From positions 80,338 through 144,337 of the forward strand of contig JAUXSF010000011.1 of the NCBI GenBank assembly GCA_030679955.1: a stretch of 64,000 bases of DNA, written 5' to 3'. The translations under genes were made by a program, and so were the position numbers. The DNA comes from Chlamydiales bacterium. GTDB taxonomy: Bacteria; Chlamydiota; Chlamydiia; Chlamydiales; JAJFMA01. Shown here one piece after another: positions 33,285-41,715 of the stretch. Within the stretch, counting starts at the first letter, position 1. Each line of letters starts with the position of its first letter. Below the pieces are notes generated by a model. It was not told where the DNA came from. It did no database searches and saw only the letters and a program-made list of their open reading frames with translations.

Positions 33285-36200
33285 ATGTTCGATCTGACAC
33301 GCTTTTCCATAGAGAAACCGCGTATTACTCTCACATTCCTGGCACTGATTGTTCTCTTTGGGATCATGGCTTACCAAAAGCTACCCAAAGCCGAGGATCC
33401 CGGCTTTGTTGTGCGTATCGCCCGCGTTACGACCTATTTTCCCGGAGCTAGTCCCGAACGTATGGAGAACCTGGTCACCGACAAGATTGAAAAGGTTATT
33501 CAGGAGATTCCTGAGCTAGAATATGTTCGCAGCGAGTCTTATCCTGGCCTCTCAATGATCACAGTGAATATTCTTGAGCGCTATAAAGATATGCGGCCTA
33601 TTTGGGACACGCTGCGCCGCAAGGTAGAAAAAGTTACGCGAGATCTGCCGGAAGGGATAATAGGCCCATTCGTCAACGACGAATTTGGCGATGTCTTCGG
33701 CACTATTCTTACAATCACCGGCGAAGGCTACTCACCACGAGAACTCAAAGATATTGCCGACGATGTACGCAACGAGCTTCTGCTTATCGATGAGGTCGCC
33801 AAGGTTGAAACTTATGGCGTTCAGGATGAGCGCATTTTCGTAGAGTTTCAGGATGCCAAACTCGCCAAAGTAGGCAGCTCTGCCTTGCAGCTAAGGCAGC
33901 TACTCGAGAGCCGCAATATCCTAACCCCTGGCGGTACTGTTTACGCTAACAATGAACGCATTATTTTGGAACCCTCCGGCAACTTCCAATCATTGGAGGA
34001 GCTGCAGAATACGGTAATACACGTTCCTGGACAACAGCAAGTAGCTTATCTTAAGGACCTCACCAATATCTCCAGGGGCTATGTCGACCCTCCGGAACGT
34101 ATCATGCGTGCTAGCGGCGAGCGCAGCATTGGCCTGGCGATCTCACTGCGAGAAGGCGGTAATATCGGCATTATGGGAGCCAAGGTTTCTACGCTGATCA
34201 ACAAAATGAAGCAGCAATATCCCGTTGGCGTTCAGTTCGATTATGCTATATTCCAACCTGTTGAGGTTGCTCGCAAAGTCAGCGAATTCAATCACAACTT
34301 GGTAGAGGCTCTGGTCATCGTTCTAGGCACTACGTTGGCGATTCTTGGAATACGCTCAGGACTAGTTGTCGCCAGCATTATCCCTATGACGATCTTTATG
34401 ACGTTTGCCATTATGGGAGTCTTTGGCATCGGCATTAACCAGATTTCCTTGGCAGCTTTGATCATCTCTCTGGGTATCTTTGTTGACAATGCTATCGTGA
34501 TCGCAGAATCGATCATGACCGAATACACGCATGAAAAGGGAATGTTGGAAACAGCGATCGAATCCACGCGTGAGCTGCGCCTGCCTATGCTAACCTCATC
34601 AGCAACCACTTCGGTAGCCTTTCTGCCAATTTTTTTGGCTAATTCGGCAGCTGGCGAATACACTGCCGCGCTATTCTCCATTGTAACGATCACTTTAGCC
34701 TCGTCCTGGATACTTTCTCTGACGGTTATTCCTTTACTCTGCGTGAAATTTCTAAAGGTAACGCCTAACGAACATCGCACCAGTGATTCTCCGGTATATC
34801 AGAAGTACCGCCACCTCTTGCTCAGCATGCTAAAGCGACAAAAACTCGTGCTTGCTAGCTTTTTAGTTATTTTTGTCGCGTCTCTAAGCCTGTTCCATTT
34901 TGTGCCCAAAGCCTTCTTCCCCTTTACCGATCGCGCTATGTTTACAGCCGAACTCGACCTACCTGTTGGGACTCGCATAGAAAGAACGGAAGAGGTTGTT
35001 AAAGGAATCGAAGGCTTTCTAGCCAAAAATAAAGTCAGCGCAGATTCGCAAAAGCCCGGCGTTACTAAATGGATCGCCTTTATCGGCGGGGTAGCCCCAC
35101 GCTATATCCTAAACTTCAACCCAAAACCCATCTTGCCGGAAAGCGCCTTTCTAATGATCGCTACGCCATCTCCTAAGGATATCCCAGAGATGGAGAAACG
35201 CCTGCTAGCTTTCTGTGCTGAAAACTTCCCAGAGCTCCGCGTAACTCCCCGCCTAATAGCCTATGGTCCGCCGGTTGACTCCCCTGTCGCTATCCGAATC
35301 TCGGGCAAGGACAAGGAGAAGCTGCTGGCGATAGCGCGTGATGTATCGGCGCAGCTTGCAGCTACTCCTGGGGCCCAGAACATACGCGACGATTGGGTCG
35401 GTAGCAGTAAGAAGCTGATTGTCAAAGTTAACCAAGAAAGAGCACTTCGCGCCGGCGTCAGCAGCAGGGATATCGCTATATCACTGCAGACACGATTAAG
35501 CGGCTTCGAAACGACACAATATCGTGAAAACGACACGATTATCCCTGTGACGTTGCGCTCGGTAGCATCAGACCGTGACGATCTGGACCGTCTTGAAAGC
35601 TTAAATGTGTATTCTCAAGCAGGTAGTGTGTCTGTGCCACTAAAACAGGTAGCTGATCTTGAGCTCGTTTGGCAACCCAGTAAAATTCACCGACGTAATG
35701 GCATCAGGACCATTACCATTAAATCTGACCTAAAAGATGGTTATACTGCTACGCAAGTAGCCAACGCTATTCGCCCTTACCTTGATCAGCAAGAAAAACG
35801 CTGGCCAATTGGTTTCGGTTGGGAATTTGGTGGTGAAGTCGAAACATCCAAAAAGAGCAGCGTGTCTATCATCGAGAAGCTACCTATTGCCGGCTTACTT
35901 ATGGCTTTGATCTTAATCATGCAGTTCAACTCCTTTGGCATTCCTGTGGTCATTTGTTCGACAATCGCTATGGGAGTCATCGGCGTGGCCGTTGGTTTGT
36001 TCGTCACAGGAGCTAACCTTGGCTTCATGGCCTTTCTGGGTATTGTGTCACTGTCTGGTATCGTTGTTAACCACGCGATTATTTTGCTGGACCGTATTGT
36101 AACCGAGCAGCATATCTTAGGAAAACCAGCGCAAGAAGCAATCATCACGGCATCTCAGCGACGAATGCGTCCTATTATGCTAACCACCATCACGGTAATT

Positions 36201-36413
36201 GGTGGTCTATTGCCTCTCTGGCTTGGCGGTGGAGACCTATTTAGGCCCATGGCAATATCAATTATCTTTGGTCTAACGATATGTACAGCATTAACGCTGG
36301 GCTTCTGTCCGGTTTTGTATGCCTTTATTTATCGTGTGAAATACGATCAGTATTCCGAAGAAGGCCAAAGGGACCTTAAACGCAAAGACGCAGAGGCGCA
36401 AAGAAGCTATTGA
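33285..36413 (+). CDS. RND-family efflux transporter, 1042 aa
   Basis: This is an inner-membrane proton-driven pump of the HAE1/AcrB type. It has a first helix after RFSIEKPRITLTFLAL, porter domains (FPGASPERMENLVTDKIE), a central helical bundle with the family pattern GIFVDNAIVIAESI (proton-relay helix), a second porter region and a final helix bundle (LSGIVVNHAIILLDRI). Substrates are unknown. It is the last gene of the outer-membrane-factor, adaptor, pump operon. The final ~14 residues (RDLKRKDAEAQRSY) are read from a dispersed intergenic repeat, so the original stop has probably been replaced by repeat sequence. Confidence 0.93.
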   Translation: MFDLTRFSIEKPRITLTFLALIVLFGIMAYQKLPKAEDPGFVVRIARVTTYFPGASPERMENLVTDKIEKVIQEIPELEYVRSESYPGLSMITVNILERYKDMRPIWDTLRRKVEKVTRDLPEGIIGPFVNDEFGDVFGTILTITGEGYSPRELKDIADDVRNELLLIDEVAKVETYGVQDERIFVEFQDAKLAKVGSSALQLRQLLESRNILTPGGTVYANNERIILEPSGNFQSLEELQNTVIHVPGQQQVAYLKDLTNISRGYVDPPERIMRASGERSIGLAISLREGGNIGIMGAKVSTLINKMKQQYPVGVQFDYAIFQPVEVARKVSEFNHNLVEALVIVLGTTLAILGIRSGLVVASIIPMTIFMTFAIMGVFGIGINQISLAALIISLGIFVDNAIVIAESIMTEYTHEKGMLETAIESTRELRLPMLTSSATTSVAFLPIFLANSAAGEYTAALFSIVTITLASSWILSLTVIPLLCVKFLKVTPNEHRTSDSPVYQKYRHLLLSMLKRQKLVLASFLVIFVASLSLFHFVPKAFFPFTDRAMFTAELDLPVGTRIERTEEVVKGIEGFLAKNKVSADSQKPGVTKWIAFIGGVAPRYILNFNPKPILPESAFLMIATPSPKDIPEMEKRLLAFCAENFPELRVTPRLIAYGPPVDSPVAIRISGKDKEKLLAIARDVSAQLAATPGAQNIRDDWVGSSKKLIVKVNQERALRAGVSSRDIAISLQTRLSGFETTQYRENDTIIPVTLRSVASDRDDLDRLESLNVYSQAGSVSVPLKQVADLELVWQPSKIHRRNGIRTITIKSDLKDGYTATQVANAIRPYLDQQEKRWPIGFGWEFGGEVETSKKSSVSIIEKLPIAGLLMALILIMQFNSFGIPVVICSTIAMGVIGVAVGLFVTGANLGFMAFLGIVSLSGIVVNHAIILLDRIVTEQHILGKPAQEAIITASQRRMRPIMLTTITVIGGLLPLWLGGGDLFRPMAISIIFGLTICTALTLGFCPVLYAFIYRVKYDQYSEEGQRDLKRKDAEAQRSY
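36378..36403. repeat. Copy of the AAACGCAAAGACGCAGAGGC repeat within the RND 3' end
   Basis: The first 22 bases are identical to the left arm of the repeat at 3686. Here they are in frame at the end of the RND gene and encode its last residues. Confidence 0.75.
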
Positions 36414-36449
36414 ATGTTAAGGTTTTAAGCTGTTTGTAGCCTGAGAGTC

Positions 36450-36479
36450 TTGTTCTCAGCGCGGGAGCGCTGAGAACAA
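36450..36479. terminator. Bidirectional hairpin terminator (TTCTCAGCGC family)
   Basis: Perfect 13-base arms TTGTTCTCAGCGC (36450-36462) and GCGCTGAGAACAA (36467-36479) enclose a GGGA loop. It lies between the convergent RND and PP2C genes. It shares sequence with the hairpin at 23191. Confidence 0.7.
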
Positions 36480-36486
36480 AATTCCT

Positions 36487-38004
36487 CTAGAGCTTTATTA
36501 CCATACAGGTGGCATTGTCGACTTGAGAAAGATTGGGTTGCCTCCCCGAACGAGACGCATTTGCAATACACCTCGCATATGCCTTTTGTACGGCAAGCTT
36601 CACACATTCACCAGCAATACACGAAGGCGTTATGGAAGTTTTCACCACGCGGTTAACGTCATTAGGCGACATGTGACCACCTACGCCATCAGAATAACTT
36701 AAGAGGGTCATGTCCTTGAGCTCCTCTAACGGCAACATACGGTATAAAGGCCTGTGTACGACCCCAACAACAGGTTTGTCTCCTAAAACCCCTACCATTT
36801 CCAAGACTTGACCATTATGGTATACCCGTAGGTTTTTTCCGAAAGGAACAAGCATTCCACCACGTTGCATAGCTTTATGGAACAACTGCTTATCAATCAT
36901 CTCTTTATTTTCGAAATTCTTGAGATAAATGTGCTGCGGAGGAAATAAGCTTTCTGTGTCTTTATCTGGGTGGCATAGCACTGTTGTGCAATCACCCAAA
37001 CTAAATAGGTGCAGATACTCACCATCCTTAATCCCTAGCACAAACACCAAGCCGCTCGCATCAGTTACCGCTTCAGCCATTTCATCATTAAAATCTAAGA
37101 TGGCTTTGGTCACCACATTATAAGTAGAGGCAGGATTTGTTTCTGATCGCGAGGCAAGCGCTGCCCTTATGCGCTTCTCCATATGAGCTAGAAAGTAAGT
37201 AAAACATTCCGATTTGCCATGTCCATCAGTGACCGCCCAAATATCACGGGAATAAAAGGCCCCATCCAGTTGCCCGGATCGCTTTCCAATGGAGCGTGCC
37301 AAGCCGACCGTTTCGCTTTGCTGAAACTCTTCGGGGGTGTCAAAGGACACCTCACACCGCCCCACCATTACACCGGCAGAGGGAGTACAATGCTCTGCAT
37401 AGGCTTTTGTCTGGTCTGATAGTTTTTTGGCCTCGCTATCACTCGCTAAGACCTTCTCGTCAAAAATTCTGCACAAACGTCGGTGCCAACCATCTGTATC
37501 AAACGACTCAAATGAGACAAGAGCCATAGCTTCGCCGAAAACCGTTTGATAATTTCCGGGAAATCTTTCTAGTCGCGTGCCCAATGTATCTCGGAAATCA
37601 ACGGGATAGGGTAGCTTCTGGCGAATGCATGAAATAAAGACTAGAGAAAGCAATTTGGGCAGATCGCGAGAGATTATCTTGCTATCTTCCAAGTCATCTG
37701 TGGCTACTAAAAGTTTCATAATACTTGGTGCCAGAGCTAAGGGGTCATAATTTCTTTCGTGCTGATAATGCATCCACTGATGCCTCAGGAGCTTTACCAG
37801 ATCGCCCACCTTACCTTGTGCCCAATTAGGGTCTGACAAATACCAGTCGTTGAATTTTCGTGGCGATGGCAAGGAATACATGCTGGGATCGCATGACTCT
37901 ACCTTGAATCCTTTAACTTTTGCCGTCTTGGGAATGTGCGCTTGCCATTCCGGAGGTATCCTATAAGCTTCTCGGCTCAGCCCTACGCGATATAAGTCGT
38001 TCAT
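36487..38004 (-). CDS. PP2C-type protein phosphatase, 505 aa
   Basis: Metal-dependent Ser/Thr phosphatase. The metal-binding motif DIWAVTDGHGKSE lies at about residues 255-267, then VFVLGIKDGEYLHLFSLGDCTTVL (the GD motif), LLSYSDGVGGHMSPND (the SDG motif) and the C-terminal QVDNATCMVIKL (the DN motif). All canonical aspartates are present. The first ~210 residues are unassigned. It has no signal peptide. The ATG at 38004 is chosen because GGAGGG lies upstream; the ATG at 38037 lacks a Shine-Dalgarno. It could reverse the action of the two kinases in this window or act on host proteins; neither is shown. Confidence 0.85.
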   Translation of the reverse strand: MNDLYRVGLSREAYRIPPEWQAHIPKTAKVKGFKVESCDPSMYSLPSPRKFNDWYLSDPNWAQGKVGDLVKLLRHQWMHYQHERNYDPLALAPSIMKLLVATDDLEDSKIISRDLPKLLSLVFISCIRQKLPYPVDFRDTLGTRLERFPGNYQTVFGEAMALVSFESFDTDGWHRRLCRIFDEKVLASDSEAKKLSDQTKAYAEHCTPSAGVMVGRCEVSFDTPEEFQQSETVGLARSIGKRSGQLDGAFYSRDIWAVTDGHGKSECFTYFLAHMEKRIRAALASRSETNPASTYNVVTKAILDFNDEMAEAVTDASGLVFVLGIKDGEYLHLFSLGDCTTVLCHPDKDTESLFPPQHIYLKNFENKEMIDKQLFHKAMQRGGMLVPFGKNLRVYHNGQVLEMVGVLGDKPVVGVVHRPLYRMLPLEELKDMTLLSYSDGVGGHMSPNDVNRVVKTSITPSCIAGECVKLAVQKAYARCIANASRSGRQPNLSQVDNATCMVIKL

Positions 38005-38076
38005 CTCAATTGCCCTCCAAGTTAGAAAATTCATCATGTGATATAATATAGCCTAAAAAAAACCAAGGAATTTGCA

Positions 38077-39285
38077 ATGAATCGGTCGTTAATCCTCGCT
38101 TGGATGCTCCTTCAGAACAGCCTGGCTTTTGCATTAATGGTTGGGACAGGCGAGGTCGATATCACCCCTCCTTTAGGAACAACATCAGCAGGATATTACG
38201 ACAGATCTTGTGGCATGACATCTAGCCATGATCCGCTGCTAGCCACCGCTATCGTCATCGAAACTAACGACACTTGTATCGCTCTTTGCGGCGTGGATAA
38301 TCTAGGCTTTACCCACGACATGGTCGAGGCCATTAGAACATTGGTCTCTAGTCAGGCTGGTTTAGAAAAATGTGAGATCTTTGTCGGCTCGTCCCACACA
38401 CATTCAGGCGGAGGAGCGTTCTTAAATATTCCTGTTGTAGGGAAGATGTTGGCGGGTGAGTACAATCCAACAATTACGCAAGACTACGTTGAAAAAACAG
38501 CTAAAGCCATTATTATGGCTTTTGATAGCCGACAAGAAGCGAAAATCGGTGTGGGCTATAGCAAGGGACCAGGCATACAGCTCTTCCGTAGCGCCTGGCC
38601 TAAAGATGTTACCCCAAGCAATGATCTGACAGTCGTTAAGATCACCACCAAAAATGACGAGCCACTAGCGGTGATATTTAACTATGCGATGCACCCGACG
38701 GTATTAAGAGCCTCGAACTTAGCCTTCAGCGCTGATATGATTGGTTACGCGCGTAATGCATTACGTGAGCTTTTAGGAGCCGATGTGCAGCCAGTATATT
38801 TCAATGGTGCTCAGGCGGAAATTGTTCCAAACTCTTGCAACAACACCTTTGATGAAGCCAAGCATCTTGGCGATGAGCTTGCACACTCGGTAAATGGTAT
38901 CTGGAACGATATCCCAGTTAGAGAAGATGTAAACATACGTGTCCATCAAGATAGCTTTTCCTTTGTGCCTCAGGCTACTCCGCAAGGCTTTGTACTACCA
39001 ATGGATAAGTACCACAGTGAAGTAAATGTAATCGTGGTGGATGATATCCATGCCTTTGCAACTATCCCTGGGGAACTAAGCATTTGTCTAGAGCAGTCGC
39101 TAAAACTAGCCGCAGCATCATTGGGGTATGCCCACCTGTCAGTTATTGGCCTCACAAATGACGCTCATGGTTATATCCTGACACGCGAAGCCTGGAGACA
39201 CCCAACCTACGAGGCGTCTCTGTCTTTTGGTGGTGAATGCCACGGAGAAGCGATCTGTGAAAAGGTAATGGAATTGTTGAAGTAG
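38077..39285 (+). CDS. Secreted neutral/alkaline ceramidase-like protein, 402 aa
   Basis: A signal peptide (to about residue 19) precedes a domain resembling the N-terminal catalytic domain of neutral ceramidase (PF04734): VGTGEVDITPPLG, SSHTHSGGG with candidate zinc histidines H107 and H109, NYAMHPTVL with a third histidine, and FNGAQ. Neutral ceramidases split ceramide into sphingosine and fatty acid. The family motif after NGAQ, which I recall as GDVSP with the key serine, reads AEIVP here, and the C-terminal Ig-like domain is absent, so activity may be altered. AAGGA precedes the ATG. It is divergent from the PP2C gene. Confidence 0.75.
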   Translation: MNRSLILAWMLLQNSLAFALMVGTGEVDITPPLGTTSAGYYDRSCGMTSSHDPLLATAIVIETNDTCIALCGVDNLGFTHDMVEAIRTLVSSQAGLEKCEIFVGSSHTHSGGGAFLNIPVVGKMLAGEYNPTITQDYVEKTAKAIIMAFDSRQEAKIGVGYSKGPGIQLFRSAWPKDVTPSNDLTVVKITTKNDEPLAVIFNYAMHPTVLRASNLAFSADMIGYARNALRELLGADVQPVYFNGAQAEIVPNSCNNTFDEAKHLGDELAHSVNGIWNDIPVREDVNIRVHQDSFSFVPQATPQGFVLPMDKYHSEVNVIVVDDIHAFATIPGELSICLEQSLKLAAASLGYAHLSVIGLTNDAHGYILTREAWRHPTYEASLSFGGECHGEAICEKVMELLK

Positions 39286-39286
39286 A

Positions 39287-39330
39287 AATGGACTAAGTGG
39301 ACGGAGTGGACGCGATCCACTTCGTCCATT
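39287..39330. terminator. GGAC-repeat hairpin between convergent genes
   Basis: GTGGACGGAGTGGA (39297-39310) pairs, with two mismatches, with TCCACTTCGTCCAT (39316-39329) across CGCGA. It starts right after the ceramidase-like stop and is made from the dispersed GGAC/GTCC repeat. It is probably a bidirectional terminator. Confidence 0.5.
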
Positions 39331-39335
39331 AACAA

Positions 39336-39827
39336 TCAAATTGTATTGGGCACGATCGTGACAGTTGCAATTTGTCGACATAGGTTTAGGTTATCCCAAC
39401 CAGTCCATATTTCAACAATTTTGCCTGCGTTATCAAACCTAAACATGGCTATGCCATCAATGGTGATGGTATTACCAGTTGCAGGAATGCCTTCATACTC
39501 GCCGATGTGCGCAGCGTGCCATTTCCAGCAAACCACAACTCGATCGTCAAACCCTAGAATTTCCTTAATCTCGGTGTTTATTTCCTGAAATGCCGTTGCA
39601 AACGTAGCATCAAACTCTTTGACAGACTCAAGACCACTATGCTCCTGGCCATGAGGTCCGTGAACCTTGACGTCCTGTGCAATGGAATTCTCATAGTTGG
39701 CGACCGATTCCTCAGAAAGCGGAACCTCCCAAATGTTACGGATAAGACGAACATTGCTGTCCGTATCGGCCGAGGCAAATAGCGGCAAGCCAAGCAGCAG
39801 AATAAATAGGCTGTAAGCAACTTTCAT
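39336..39827 (-). CDS. Secreted SnoaL-like (NTF2-fold) protein, 163 aa
   Basis: A signal peptide ends near LFASA. The mature part has the SnoaL/ester-cyclase pattern: a helix with NYENSIAQDVKVHGPHG, a segment INTEIKEILGFDDRVVVCWKWHAAHIGEYEGIPATGNTI, then GIAMFRFDNAGKIVEIWTGWDNL. Members include polyketide cyclases and many unknowns, so no reaction is claimed. GGAG precedes the ATG at 39827. It is convergent with the ceramidase-like gene. Confidence 0.75.
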   Translation of the reverse strand: MKVAYSLFILLLGLPLFASADTDSNVRLIRNIWEVPLSEESVANYENSIAQDVKVHGPHGQEHSGLESVKEFDATFATAFQEINTEIKEILGFDDRVVVCWKWHAAHIGEYEGIPATGNTITIDGIAMFRFDNAGKIVEIWTGWDNLNLCRQIATVTIVPNTI

Positions 39828-39885
39828 CAAAAGCTCCTAAGTTGGATTTAACTCCATCCAAAATACCTGTATGCAAAAATAATTT

Positions 39886-40821
39886 TCAACTTAGAATAAC
39901 GTCACGCTGGCGGGCTTCATGCCACTTTTTGTAGGCATTATTAGCGGTATAGAGTAGCGATGTAGCAAATAAGGTTATGGCCTGAACAAGGCTATCTGGA
40001 TAGGCTTTACACAAAAACAGACCCGCATAACCAATAGCACGCAGACCCAAGTTGTTGCGCTCGGCATCCAGCTGAGTGTTAACATTTTCTTTGACTTGCT
40101 TCATTAATACCGTTGGGTCGAAGCGTCCTTGCAGCTTATTCAAAAGTGTTTCAAGGGTGTACTTATCCATAGACGCTCTGATCTTTACTGCCGTGACATC
40201 GTCACCGTTAGATCTCCGTGCCTTGCCAACCAATGCGGAAAAGATGTTTTGGAAGCGTCGAGAACTGTTCAAATCCTTTAACTCACAAGCCACAGACCGA
40301 CGCAAGGCATAATACGAAACATCCATGGCTATAGCGACAAACAGAAAGGATATACCCCATGGGCGTGTAACGGTATAGATTGCCGTGGCGACTTCGGGTC
40401 TACTAGCCCAGCTTGCTAGCGCAGCTGCCAGCCCTGCGGTCATTAGTGCCATGTCGCTAATGGCATTCACGGTACAGACTGCAGTTAAGATGGCGATGTG
40501 CCATACCTTTAGCTTAAGAGCCAGCAGACTATCCCTTGCGGTCTTTATGGTAAAACTGACCTGCCAATCCAAATACAAAAAACCTACCACATTGAGAGCA
40601 ACAAAAGCCGAACGCGTGACTCTGCTAGGCACTTGCGTAAATAGCTTTCCAGCCAGGAAAACCGCATTAGCGACGGTGCTAATAGTCATGGAGATAAGGT
40701 CCAAATGCTCGCGAATGGGCTTTAACAGAGCCATAAAAGGCTGATTAAGCTCTGTAGGGTGTGTCTTTGCTATCATAGGGGGAGAGATTAACAAATAACC
40801 CCTGATTTTAGCCAGCAGCAT
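39886..40821 (-). CDS. Multi-helix membrane protein of unknown function, 311 aa
   Basis: I do not recognise the family. There are hydrophobic helices near residues 45-65, 75-90, 108-140 and 155-170, then a charged region (~175-250) and a last hydrophobic segment near 265-290. It has no signal peptide. Hydrophobic segments with charged flanks occur in chlamydial inclusion-membrane proteins, but the helix number here is higher than the usual pair. The start is uncertain: the ATG at 40821 has a distant GGAAAAAAG, and an in-frame ATG at 40776 has no purine-rich site. Confidence 0.5.
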   Translation of the reverse strand: MLLAKIRGYLLISPPMIAKTHPTELNQPFMALLKPIREHLDLISMTISTVANAVFLAGKLFTQVPSRVTRSAFVALNVVGFLYLDWQVSFTIKTARDSLLALKLKVWHIAILTAVCTVNAISDMALMTAGLAAALASWASRPEVATAIYTVTRPWGISFLFVAIAMDVSYYALRRSVACELKDLNSSRRFQNIFSALVGKARRSNGDDVTAVKIRASMDKYTLETLLNKLQGRFDPTVLMKQVKENVNTQLDAERNNLGLRAIGYAGLFLCKAYPDSLVQAITLFATSLLYTANNAYKKWHEARQRDVILS

Positions 40822-40898
40822 GCGGTTGTGCTTTTTTCCTTTTCTGTTATTGGCATGTTATGGTAACTATACTCACCCAACAACTGAGGATGCGCAAA

Positions 40899-41309
40899 AT
40901 GGTCAAGGCGATAGTCAAGTATCAGGGTGATCTAATCTGCAATGTGGAGCATGGCCCATCTGGCTCTAAGATTCTAACAGATGCCCCAGTAGATAACATG
41001 GGCAAGGGATCGCAATTTTCCCCAACGGACCTTGTTGCTGCCGCCTTAGGTTCCTGTATTGCCACTACCATCGCCATATTGGCAAAGCGAAAGGGATGGG
41101 ATGTCGAGGGCATGCATCTAGAGGTTGAGAAAATTATGTCTGATGATTCACCTCGTCGAATTCGATCGCTGCCAGTATTAGTGTGGATGCCTCAACGTTT
41201 GGATACTGAAAAACAAGCGATGGTTGAAAAGGCTGCGATGACCTGTCCGGTACATAAAAGCCTTCACCCCGACATTGAGTCTACAATAGTATTTAACTGG
41301 CCCGACTAG
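40899..41309 (+). CDS. OsmC/Ohr-family peroxide-reductase-like protein, 136 aa
   Basis: OsmC-family proteins reduce organic peroxides with two cysteines. Both are present: one in ALGSCIATTIA and one in MTCPVHKSL. PTDLVAAALGSC is the family signature, and the length is typical. The start at 40899 (MVKAIVKYQG) has GAGG nine bases upstream and is preferred over the ATG at 40860. Its last 4 bases overlap the 3' end of the convergent response-regulator gene. Confidence 0.9.
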   Translation: MVKAIVKYQGDLICNVEHGPSGSKILTDAPVDNMGKGSQFSPTDLVAAALGSCIATTIAILAKRKGWDVEGMHLEVEKIMSDDSPRRIRSLPVLVWMPQRLDTEKQAMVEKAAMTCPVHKSLHPDIESTIVFNWPD

Positions 41310-41707
41310 GCCGGAAGGTACTTTTTCAAGACACTTTCTAAAATAGCTAGCTCAATTGGTTTGGCGATATAGTCGTTCATCCCTGCTTCAATGCACTTTT
41401 CCTTGTCACCTACCATCGCATTGGCGGTTAACGCTACGATGGTAACGGGTTTCTTATCTTCCGTCTGTTCCCTTGTCCGGATAGTGCGGGTGACTTCGTA
41501 CCCATCTTTTTCAGGCAACTGAATATCCATGAGGATAAGGTCGTAGCTCTTGGCATCAAATTTCTTGATTGCTTCGGCGCCATCCTCGGCGATATCCACG
41601 GTGCATTCCATAAGCTCTAGCATGTCTTGGACGATTTCCTGATTGATGAAATAATCCTCCACCAGAAGTATTTTTTTACCCGGAAACCTTGCACTTATCT
41701 TTTGCAT
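41306..41707 (-). CDS. Single-domain (CheY-like) response regulator, 133 aa
   Basis: A lone receiver domain with no output domain: acidic pocket LLVEDYF, phosphorylation site D61 in LILMDIQLPEKDG, the switch threonine in ALTAN and the lysine in YIAKPI. It probably relays a phosphate or binds a partner protein. AGAGGG precedes the ATG. It is 8 bases after the hybrid kinase gene and is the last gene of the pel-kinase run. Confidence 0.93.
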   Translation of the reverse strand: MQKISARFPGKKILLVEDYFINQEIVQDMLELMECTVDIAEDGAEAIKKFDAKSYDLILMDIQLPEKDGYEVTRTIRTREQTEDKKPVTIVALTANAMVGDKEKCIEAGMNDYIAKPIELAILESVLKKYLPA

Positions 41708-41715
41708 AAAACCCT

